In this document: piece by piece, positions 17,266 to 24,160 of the stretch
Numbering within the stretch: the stretch's first letter is position 1
Layout: each line of letters opens with the position of its first letter
NCBI RefSeq assembly: GCF_040120695.1
Contig: NZ_JBEEAC010000034.1
Location: 3,738-67,737, forward strand
DNA from: Plantactinospora sp040120695
GTDB taxonomy: Bacteria; Actinomycetota; Actinomycetes; Mycobacteriales; Micromonosporaceae
DNA length: 64,000 bases
Direction: 5' to 3'
Made by a program: the position numbers and the translations under genes
Notes under the pieces: generated by a model
Told to the model about the DNA's origin: nothing
What the model saw: only the letters and a program-made list of their open reading frames with translations
Database searches by the model: none

Positions 17266-18657
17266 TCACGGGCTCCCCTCGACCTGGATGACGCCGCGGG
17301 CGCCGCGTTCGGCGTCGACCATGATGTGGCTGACGAACGGATAGTGGCCGGGTTCGCGCAGGACGGTCTCGACGAACCCTCCGGCTGCCGGGAGCAGGTC
17401 GAGCTGCTGCGCGCCGCCGGGGTCGGTGGCCCGCAACTGCCATCGTCCTTCCCGGTAGACGGTGTCGAACTGGGCGCCGACGACGTGGAACGCACTGGGA
17501 CGGTTGGGTCCGGCGTTGAGCAGCCAGATCCGGACACGGTCGCCCGGCCGGGCGACCAGCGGCCGGTGGGCGTACTGCGCGACGTAGCCGTTGAAGACCA
17601 CGGCGTCGGGTCGCTCCGCCTGCATCTTCGCCAGGTCGCCGGGTTCGGCGTCCGGACCGAGATACAGCTCGGACTGGACCAGGACGTACTCGCGATCCAC
17701 CGCCGGCAGGTCCGGCGGATCGATGATCACCGCGCCGTACATGCCGTTGCCGATGTGGTGCAGCATCGGCATGGTCGAGCAGTGGTACATCCAGATCCCG
17801 GCCTTGGTGGCGGTGAACCGGTAGGTCAGCCGCTGCCCGGGATCGATCGGACGCATCGGCCGGTCCGGGGCGAGTGCGCTGGCGTGGAAGTCGATGCCAT
17901 GGTCGACGCTGCCGTCGTTGATCAGGGTGATCTCGAAGGTGTCGCCGACGCTTCCCCGGAGCACGGGGCCGGGCGCGGTGCCGTTGAAGGTCCACAGTTT
18001 CTGCCGTACGCCGGGAGCGACCTCGCGCTGCACCTCCTGCACCCGCAGTTCCCGCCGGTGCAACCGGCCGGTGGGCCGCACCGGTGCGGTGGCGTCGCGG
18101 GCGGTGAAGCCGGCGTCGGGCTCGGCCATCGCGTCGATTCGCGGGGCTGCCCCGGCCGGCGGATCGGTGCCGGCCGGACCGGCGTGCTCGTGAGCGGTGC
18201 CTCCGCCCGGCCCGGTGGTGGTGACGGTCAGTGTCATCCCGGCCTGGCGGTGGCCCGGCAGCGAGCACCAGCCCTCGACGGTGCCGCCGACGACACCGGC
18301 ATCCAGCCGGACGACGTCGTCGCTCGCCAGGATCGGGGACCTGGCACCGGTGGCCAGCACGAGGTCGTGCCGGCGGCGGTCCCGGTTGGTCAGCTCGATG
18401 ATCAGCCGATCGCCCGCCGGCACGGTGATCCGGTCCGGGTGGAAGCGCATCCCGTCGGCGGTCACGGCCACGGTGCTGGTCCGCCCGGTCGGTACCACAC
18501 CGGTCGTCCCGACGGCGAGAGTGCCATCCGGTGCGGTGACCCGCTGGGCGGCGACCCCGACCAGCACGGCGATCAGGACGAGCGCGAGACCGGCGGCGAC
18601 CCCACCCAGCGGGCGGACGGGCGCGGTCGACGGTGCGGCATCGGCGGGTGGCGTCAC
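17266..18657 (-). CDS. nirK: Copper nitrite reductase with N-terminal cupredoxin domain
   Basis: A 463-aa enzyme reducing nitrite to nitric oxide outside the membrane. An N-terminal hydrophobic segment (about 17-38) acts as signal or anchor. A first cupredoxin (about 60-147) has a complete type-1 copper set: H97, C131, H136 and M141 (WCSLPGHRQAGM). The NirK/AniA core follows: H253-x2-D256-x-H258 (HGIDFH), H292-C293 (YHCSTMPML), H301 and M306 (HHIGNGMYG), then FHVVG and VSHIM, which supply the remaining type-2 and active-site His. This is the AniA-like ligand spacing. The GTG at 18657 overlaps the upstream stop by 4 nt (GTGA). It is the last gene of a four-gene coupled operon. A generic multicopper oxidase is less likely given the HCSTMPMLHHIGNGM pattern. 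Confidence 0.9.
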   Translation of the reverse strand: MTPPADAAPSTAPVRPLGGVAAGLALVLIAVLVGVAAQRVTAPDGTLAVGTTGVVPTGRTSTVAVTADGMRFHPDRITVPAGDRLIIELTNRDRRRHDLVLATGARSPILASDDVVRLDAGVVGGTVEGWCSLPGHRQAGMTLTVTTTGPGGGTAHEHAGPAGTDPPAGAAPRIDAMAEPDAGFTARDATAPVRPTGRLHRRELRVQEVQREVAPGVRQKLWTFNGTAPGPVLRGSVGDTFEITLINDGSVDHGIDFHASALAPDRPMRPIDPGQRLTYRFTATKAGIWMYHCSTMPMLHHIGNGMYGAVIIDPPDLPAVDREYVLVQSELYLGPDAEPGDLAKMQAERPDAVVFNGYVAQYAHRPLVARPGDRVRIWLLNAGPNRPSAFHVVGAQFDTVYREGRWQLRATDPGGAQQLDLLPAAGGFVETVLREPGHYPFVSHIMVDAERGARGVIQVEGSP

Positions 18658-19889
18658 GGTCGTCTCCGAGCGGTGAGCAGGATACGGACGGCGGGGACGA
18701 GGAACTGCAGCAGCGCGGCGAGGACCAGCAGTGAGGTGGTGATCCGCACGTACGGCGGTGCGGGCAGGATGAATACGACCAGCGCGGCGTTCGCCATGGT
18801 CACCCGCTGCGCCCATCGCCGGTCCAGGCGCTCGGTGCGCTGCCGTACCGGTCCGGGACCGCCGCCGAGGGCCATCGGCAGCAGGTACGCCAGCGCGCCG
18901 AGCAGGGTCTGGGCGACGAAGCCGACCAGCAGTGGGGTCAGGACGGCGCCGAACCGGTCGGCCGCCGCTGCCGGGTCGGCGGCGGTCAGCATGCTCCACG
19001 CGTCGACGGCGAGGGCGACGAGCAGCCAGCCGCCGGCGGCCGCGATGGACCAGGCGGGAAACGAGGCCGGTGACCGGCGCCGGGCGGCGACCACCGCGGG
19101 GCGCGCGGTGATCAGGGCCGCGGTGGCCACCAGGGCCAGCCCGCCCGCCGCCAGCGGCGGCCACCAGGCGAGCACGGCGAGGCCGAGCAGCGCGAGTCCG
19201 GCCACCGCGACCGGCAGTGCCCGGCGGGCGGCGATGGTGGCGCCGTCGGCCATCCGGGTACGCAGGACCGTCGGCCAGAGGGTGAGCAGCGTGCCGAGTA
19301 CGGTAAGCGCCACCCAGCCGAGCAGGTTGACGTGGGCGTGGAACAACAGCAGTCGCGGCCGGAAGTCGTCGTCGGCGACGAGCATCCACGCACCGACCGG
19401 AACCCCGGTCAGCAGGGCGGCCGTGGCGGCGAGGTAGTAGTGCACGGTGATGTCGAAGCGGGCCGGCAGTGCGGCGCGTAGCCGTGCGGCCAGCCAGCCC
19501 AGGTGCGCGACGGCGGCGCCGAAGACGAGTACGGCACCGGTGACGCCCGGCCACGGCCGGTCGGTGGTCCCGGCGACCAGCACACCGAGGACACCGAGGT
19601 TGAGCACGGCGAGCCGGACGGCCGCCCCGGATCGGCGCCCCGGCACGGGGCAGCGCAGCACGGCGGTGGTGAAGTGGGCGCTCCAGACCATGATCGCGTT
19701 GGTGACCGCACCGAGGAGCAGCAGGTGGATGGCGAGCCACCGCCAGGACGGCAGTGCCGGATGGACCACCGCGACGACGACGATCGCGGCCAGGTACGCC
19801 AACGGCAGCGCCCCGGTACGGCGATGCCAACCGGCCCGCCCGGCCGCCCCGCCGGCCGGTGCCGTCCTGCTCCGCACGGTGTCCGTCAT
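18654..19889 (-). CDS. Polytopic membrane protein of nirK operon
   Basis: A 411-aa protein with about 11-12 predicted transmembrane helices. Conserved-looking histidines sit in helices: LAIHLLLLGAVTNAIMVWSAHF, HYYLAATAALLTG and LFHAHVNLLGWVALTVLGTLLTLWPTVLRT. Such His-bearing helices recall the NnrS and heme-copper oxidase-like proteins found beside nirK in actinobacteria, but no confident family can be named. Its ATG (19889) overlaps the upstream stop and its stop overlaps the nirK start. A role in nitric oxide tolerance, copper handling or electron delivery to NirK is inferred from context only. Confidence 0.75.
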   Translation of the reverse strand: MTDTVRSRTAPAGGAAGRAGWHRRTGALPLAYLAAIVVVAVVHPALPSWRWLAIHLLLLGAVTNAIMVWSAHFTTAVLRCPVPGRRSGAAVRLAVLNLGVLGVLVAGTTDRPWPGVTGAVLVFGAAVAHLGWLAARLRAALPARFDITVHYYLAATAALLTGVPVGAWMLVADDDFRPRLLLFHAHVNLLGWVALTVLGTLLTLWPTVLRTRMADGATIAARRALPVAVAGLALLGLAVLAWWPPLAAGGLALVATAALITARPAVVAARRRSPASFPAWSIAAAGGWLLVALAVDAWSMLTAADPAAAADRFGAVLTPLLVGFVAQTLLGALAYLLPMALGGGPGPVRQRTERLDRRWAQRVTMANAALVVFILPAPPYVRITTSLLVLAALLQFLVPAVRILLTARRRP

Positions 19890-21151
19890 GGAATGACCGC
19901 CGCGCCGGTCGGTCGGCTCGGCTCGGCCGCCGACATCGTCCTGGCCCGTCGACTCGGCTCGGCCGCCGGCATCGTCCTGGCCCGTCGGCTCGGCTCGGCC
20001 GCCGACGTAGTCCTGGCCCGTCGGCTCGGCTCGGCCGCCGGGGTCGTCCTGGCCGGTCCGCGGCGTCGCCGTGCCAGGGCGACGGCGCAGCCGGCGAAGG
20101 CGAGCACCGCCACCACGTTCGCGGTGCCGGCCCAGCGACGTACCGGCTCCAGGCCGGCCGCGTCACCGAGGCCGAGACGTATCGACAGCGAGGCGTGCAG
20201 CAGGGCCAGCGGGACGTAGAGCAACCGGTGGTAGGGCAGTGGCCGACGCAGTACGGCCGGCAGGATCACCGGGGCGTGCACGAAGATCATCGACATGGCG
20301 AAGCCGAGGAAGAGCGCGTGTAGCGTCGCGTCGTACCGGGGACCACCGGTGGTGGGGCCGGCGCCGGCCCACAGCAGGCCGGCCAGCGCCAGCCACCCGT
20401 AGCCGGCCAGCAGGCCCACCGCGACGTAGCGGGGCAGCGCCCTCGCCCGTACCGTGCGCCGGGCGACGTCGAAGCGGACGAGCCACGCCGTGACGGCCAG
20501 CAGCCCGGCGCCGAACAGGTGCGCTCCGACCACCGGCCACAGGGTGGCCGCGGTGGCGCCGGCCAGCATCGCGGCCAGGGCGGCGAGGAACCACCGCTCG
20601 GCGTTGCGGCCGGACAGCCCGACGTGCGCCAGTTCGAGACGTTCTCCGGCGATGGTCGCCACCACGAACACCGCCAGCCACGGCACGGTCTCCGCGACCG
20701 GGAAGCCGGCCAGCCACAACAGTGTCGCGGCGTACCAGCCGACCGCACCGCAACCCTGCGCGAGCAGCGCCACGCCGGGCTGCCGCCGCCACAGTGCCCG
20801 GTAGATGCCGAGCAGCAGCACCGACGCCATGACGAGCAGGGTCTTGCCGGCCAGGCCGGGTCCGGTGGCCACCAGCACCAGTGCGCCCGACCCCGAACAC
20901 GCCGGGGCCAGCAACGCCCAGCGGGCACCGAGGGCGACGGCCCGTTCCAGGGCGACCAGGGTGCCGACGAAGCCGAACACCATCAGCGGCCCGTGCAGTG
21001 GTTCCACCGCCACGGCGGGCGCCGGCACCCTGACGCCGAGCAGGAGCAGACCGGCGTAGAGGCCGACCAGCAACGCGAGCGCCGCGGCGCCCAGGACGGG
21101 CAACCGCCACCGGACCGGCACCCCGACCGGCGCCCCCACCGGATGGCTCAC
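19886..21151 (-). CDS. NnrS-like polytopic membrane protein with C-terminal repeats
   Basis: A 421-aa protein with about 11-12 transmembrane helices (LPVLGAAALALLVGLYAGLLLLGV, PLMVFGFVGTLVALERAVALG, ATLHALFLGFAMSMIFVHAPVILPAVL and others). The histidines in EPLHGPLMVFGFVGT and LHALFLGFAMSMIFVHAP resemble the NnrS family of heme-binding membrane proteins linked to nitric oxide. The C-terminal about 50 residues are four copies of a 12-residue unit (AAEPSRRARTMS-like). The GTG at 21151 overlaps the regulator stop (GTGA) and decides the start; the longer frame in the regulator is a shadow. The role in the nirK operon is inferred. Confidence 0.75.
   Translation of the reverse strand: MSHPVGAPVGVPVRWRLPVLGAAALALLVGLYAGLLLLGVRVPAPAVAVEPLHGPLMVFGFVGTLVALERAVALGARWALLAPACSGSGALVLVATGPGLAGKTLLVMASVLLLGIYRALWRRQPGVALLAQGCGAVGWYAATLLWLAGFPVAETVPWLAVFVVATIAGERLELAHVGLSGRNAERWFLAALAAMLAGATAATLWPVVGAHLFGAGLLAVTAWLVRFDVARRTVRARALPRYVAVGLLAGYGWLALAGLLWAGAGPTTGGPRYDATLHALFLGFAMSMIFVHAPVILPAVLRRPLPYHRLLYVPLALLHASLSIRLGLGDAAGLEPVRRWAGTANVVAVLAFAGCAVALARRRRGPARTTPAAEPSRRARTTSAAEPSRRARTMPAAEPSRRARTMSAAEPSRPTGAAVIP
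19912..20055 (-). repeat. Four tandem 36-nt coding repeats
   Basis: Four units start at 19912, 19948, 19984 and 20020, differ at a few positions and encode a 12-residue Arg/Ala/Ser/Pro-rich motif at the cytoplasmic-looking C-terminus of the NnrS-like protein. Fresh in-frame duplication is likely. Confidence 0.85.
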
Positions 21152-21903
21152 GACGGCCGCCCCTCCGGTGGCTGCCCCTCCGACCGCCGCCCCTCCGACC
21201 GCTGCCCCTCCGACGGCCGCGCCGGTGCCGGCAGGTGCAGGACACAGGCCTCGGGCGCGGCGAAGGGCTCCAGCACCACGGATTCGCCCGAGCCGCCGTC
21301 GCGTTCCAGGACCCCCTGGACGACCCCGAGGTGGAGCCCGCACATGGCGTCGGCGTTCCGACCCACCAGTTCCAGGAACGGACAGGTGTGCAGGTGGACC
21401 TGGACGGTGTCGGCGGCTTCGGGCGGCTGACGGCGTGGGCCGAAACCCAGCCCGTCCAGGACGGTGAGCACCGAGTCGACCGGGTCCTCGTGGTCGGGCG
21501 TGGCCGCCGCCAGGTGCCGGCCCCAGCCCCGGCCGACCTGCGCCGCAGCCTCCCGGACATCACCGGCGCGACTGGACAGGTGATCGAGCAAGGCGGCCGC
21601 CAGCGACCGGTACGGCGCCGGGGCCGGGTCCGCGGCCGCCGCCCGGTACCGCCAGGCCGGACGGCCCGGCTGCCCACCGCTGGCCCGCGCCTTCACCAGG
21701 AGCCCGGCCTCGGTGAGCCGGTCCAGGTGGGCGCGGGTCGTGGAGAGGTGCTGCCCGGTCCGGGCCGCCACCTCGGCGGCCGTGACACCGCTCTGGGCGG
21801 CCCGTACCAACCGCAGGATCGCCACCCGACTGTCCGAGCCCAGCGCCCGGTGGCGTGGCGTGTCGATCGTCTCCCCGCTGGGGCCCGTTCGCGGCGTTTC
21901 CAT
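21148..21903 (-). CDS. ArsR/SufR-like winged-helix regulator with Cys-rich C-terminal domain
   Basis: A 251-aa regulator. A winged helix-turn-helix occupies about residues 15-90 (LGSDSRVAILRLVRAA..., TTRAHLDRLTEAGLLVKAR). The C-terminal domain has C174 (HTCPFLEL), C188 (DAMCGLHLG) and C220 (EACVLHL), a layout like the Fe-S ligands of SufR-type regulators. The tail repeats SEGxx five-residue units. It heads the nirK operon, so I infer a sensor of NO, oxygen or Fe-S status controlling nirK. The ATG at 21903 is chosen because the upstream 57 nt in frame overlap a promoter with two palindromes. No metal binding has been shown here; three Cys rather than four is a point of doubt. Confidence 0.78.
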   Translation of the reverse strand: METPRTGPSGETIDTPRHRALGSDSRVAILRLVRAAQSGVTAAEVAARTGQHLSTTRAHLDRLTEAGLLVKARASGGQPGRPAWRYRAAAADPAPAPYRSLAAALLDHLSSRAGDVREAAAQVGRGWGRHLAAATPDHEDPVDSVLTVLDGLGFGPRRQPPEAADTVQVHLHTCPFLELVGRNADAMCGLHLGVVQGVLERDGGSGESVVLEPFAAPEACVLHLPAPARPSEGQRSEGRRSEGQPPEGRPS

Positions 21904-21912
21904 GGTGCCCAA

Positions 21913-21933
21913 CGTTATAACGCCGAACGGCGT
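21913..21933. promoter_or_regulatory. Overlapping palindromes at the nirK-operon promoter
   Basis: CGTTATAACG (21913-21922) is a perfect 10-bp palindrome, and ACGCCG-AA-CGGCGT (21920-21933) has perfect 6-bp arms. Both sit 10-30 nt upstream of the regulator start, a good position for autoregulation. Confidence 0.55.
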
Positions 21934-22092
21934 CAAAACCCAAGGAGGGTCCGAACTCACAGATCACCGACCTCCGTACCCCGGCCGTCCGGGTGCCGAT
22001 GGCAGGTCGGCACGGGACCAAAGACCCTGTCTGCCGGGGATGGCCGGGAACAGGCTGGAAGTACCGACGGGTCATCGTCAGGAGGAACGATC

Positions 22093-22533
22093 GTGTGCAA
22101 CTACTGCGGCTGCCGGGAGTTCCCGGTGATCGGTCGACTGACCGCCGAACACGAGGCGATCGCCAACGCGGCCGGGAGTCTGCGTACGGCGATCACGTCC
22201 GGTACGGATGATCCGCTGGTACGGCTCGACGCGTTGCTCGCCCTGCTGACGCCGCACACCGACACCGAGGAGGCCGGCCTCTTCGTCGAGCTTCGTGCGG
22301 AGGGCAGCCTGACCGAGGCGGTGGACAAGCTCTGCGACGAGCACGACGACATCCACGGCGTCCTCGGCGCGGTCGATCGCGCCGCACCGGACTGGCCGGC
22401 GGTGCTGGCCGCCCTGACCCGGCTGCACCGGCACATCGACAACGAGGAACACGGGCTGTTCCCGGCGGCGGCGATCGCGCTGCCGATCCCGGCGTGGGAC
22501 CGCCTCACCGCGCGGCAACCCAGCGCGGCATAG
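22093..22533 (+). CDS. Hemerythrin-like (HHE) protein
   Basis: A 146-aa cytoplasmic protein with a predicted four-helix di-iron fold. Candidate ligands are in LTAEHEAIAN, TPHTDTEEAGLF, CDEHDDIHGVL and RLHRHIDNEEHGLFP. An N-terminal VCNYCGCREF segment adds three Cys close together, seen in many actinobacterial hemerythrin proteins. The GTG at 22093 has GGAGGA (22081-22086) 6 nt upstream, so the longer open frame to 21235 is rejected. It diverges from the nirK operon; binding of NO or oxygen is an inference from the family and neighbours. Confidence 0.87.
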   Translation: MCNYCGCREFPVIGRLTAEHEAIANAAGSLRTAITSGTDDPLVRLDALLALLTPHTDTEEAGLFVELRAEGSLTEAVDKLCDEHDDIHGVLGAVDRAAPDWPAVLAALTRLHRHIDNEEHGLFPAAAIALPIPAWDRLTARQPSAA

Positions 22534-22585
22534 CAGCTGACCGCTGCTTCGTGCACACCTCTCGATCTGGAACGGATGACGTGGT

Positions 22586-23353
22586 ATGGGTAAACAGCAG
22601 CGAGTGACGTCCCGCGAAACGCGCAGGGCACAGGCGGCCGTCGCGGCGCGGCGCGGCCGGCGGATCAACTGGGCACTCGCCGTCGGCGGGTTGGTCATCG
22701 CCGGTCTGGTGATCGCCATCGGGTTCGCGGTGTTCGACGCCGCGAACCAGGACGAGCCACCCGCCCGCGCTGGCGGGGCCCTGGTCACCCCCGCCAACCT
22801 CACCCCCACCGGTGCGATCCCGGTCGGCCAGCCCGGTGCGCCGGTGACCGTGGAGATCTACCTGGACTACATGTGCCCGGCATGCGGCAAGTTCGAGCAG
22901 GCCAACGGCGGCGAACTGGACAGGCTCGTCCGGGCCGGCACGGCCCGGGTGGAGCTGCGGCCGATCTCGTTCCTGGACCGCACCTCGCAGGGCAGCAGAT
23001 ACTCCAGCAGGGCGGCCAACGCGATCGCCACGGTCGCCGACCGGGCCCCGGACCGGGTCTGGGCGTTGCACTCCGCGTTCTACGACGACCAGCCCCGGGA
23101 GGGCACCCGGGGGCTCACCGACCAACAGATCGCCGACCTGGCGATCCGGGCCGGAGTCGGCCGGGACGTGGTCGACGCGTTCGACGAGCGCGTCTTCGAA
23201 CCGTGGGTGGCCAAGGTGACCCGGACCGCGTTCGACTCGGGTGTGCAGGGCACCCCGACGGTGCGGATCAACGGCACGGTGTTCGAGGGCGACGTGTACC
23301 GCGCCGGCCCGCTGACCGAGGCCGTCGAGGCGGCGGCCAGGAGCGGTACCTAG
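22586..23353 (+). CDS. DsbA-like thiol:disulfide oxidoreductase
   Basis: A 255-aa membrane-anchored, extracytoplasmic thioredoxin-fold protein. A basic N-terminus is followed by a transmembrane helix (about 29-50, WALAVGGLVIAGLVIAIGF) and a DsbA/BdbD-type domain with active site CPAC (DYMCPACGKFEQ) and the cis-Pro loop GTPTVRING. It would introduce disulfide bonds into secreted proteins. Its stop overlaps the start of the VKOR gene by 1 nt, so the pair is co-translated: VKOR re-oxidises the DsbA-like partner. Confidence 0.9.
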   Translation: MGKQQRVTSRETRRAQAAVAARRGRRINWALAVGGLVIAGLVIAIGFAVFDAANQDEPPARAGGALVTPANLTPTGAIPVGQPGAPVTVEIYLDYMCPACGKFEQANGGELDRLVRAGTARVELRPISFLDRTSQGSRYSSRAANAIATVADRAPDRVWALHSAFYDDQPREGTRGLTDQQIADLAIRAGVGRDVVDAFDERVFEPWVAKVTRTAFDSGVQGTPTVRINGTVFEGDVYRAGPLTEAVEAAARSGT

Positions 23354-23973
23354 TGGCCGGCGCACTCGGCACGCTGCACCGGGTCCGGCACACCGACGCC
23401 TGGATCTTCGGCACCATGCTCCTCTCGTCGGTGCTGAGCCTGATCGCCTCGTTCGTGCTGGCGGTCGACGCGGTCAAACTGGCCGCCGATCCGGCCGCAG
23501 AGCTCTCCTGCAACATCAACGAGGTGATCAGCTGCGGCACCGTGGCCGCCGCCTGGCAGTCGCAGCTGCTCGGGTTCCCCAACGCGTTCCTCGGGCTGGT
23601 CGCCGAGCCGGTGGTGATCACCCTGGCGGTGGCCCACCTGGGCGGGGTGCGGTTCCCGCGCTGGTTCATGTTCGCCGCGCAACTGGTCTACGCCGTCGGC
23701 CTCGGCTTCGCCTACTGGCTGTTCTACCAGTCGATGTTTCATATCGGCGCGCTGTGCCCCTGGTGCCTGCTGGTGACCGTCTCCACGACCCTGGTGTTCG
23801 CGGCCCTGACCCACGTCAACATCCGCGACGGCAACCTGTTCCTGCCGGCCCGGATGCGGGCCGCCCTGGTCCGAGGGCTGCGGGCCAACCTCGATCTGGT
23901 CATCGTGGTGATCTGGCTGCTGATCCTGACCCTCGCCGTCGTGCTCCGCTACGGCGACCTGCTGTTCGGGTAG
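23353..23973 (+). CDS. Vitamin K epoxide reductase (VKOR) family protein
   Basis: A 206-aa membrane protein with about five helices that passes electrons from the DsbA-like partner to quinone. It has the two Cys pairs of bacterial VKOR: C-x8-C in SCNINEVISCGTV and the CPWC redox motif in ALCPWCLLV. The GTG at 23353 shares its G with the preceding TAG stop (TAGTG); the longer frame overlapping the DsbA gene is a shadow. A 17-bp palindrome overlaps the stop. Confidence 0.9.
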   Translation: MAGALGTLHRVRHTDAWIFGTMLLSSVLSLIASFVLAVDAVKLAADPAAELSCNINEVISCGTVAAAWQSQLLGFPNAFLGLVAEPVVITLAVAHLGGVRFPRWFMFAAQLVYAVGLGFAYWLFYQSMFHIGALCPWCLLVTVSTTLVFAALTHVNIRDGNLFLPARMRAALVRGLRANLDLVIVVIWLLILTLAVVLRYGDLLFG

Positions 23974-23989
23974 GTCGGCCCGGCCGACC
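23973..23989 (+). terminator. Palindromic hairpin after VKOR
   Basis: GGTCGGCC-C-GGCCGACC forms a perfect stem immediately after the VKOR stop, separating it from narG. Confidence 0.5.
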
Positions 23990-24160
23990 TGTCCGTTCGG
24001 GACCTATGGCCCCTGCGGATCTCGAAAGATCACGGTGAAGTGGTCCGTGTCGCGTCGCCGACTTGCGTCCGGACGCGGAACGTACCAGCGTGGGGCACCA
24101 CGGCGCGGCGGGCGCGCCCGCCGGGGAGGACCACCGAGCCGAGTGAGGGAACGAGGGCAG

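Noticed and set aside
21235..22092. Long N-terminal extension of the hemerythrin frame
   Set aside because: It runs antisense through the regulator gene; the strong GGAGGA site places the true start at 22093.
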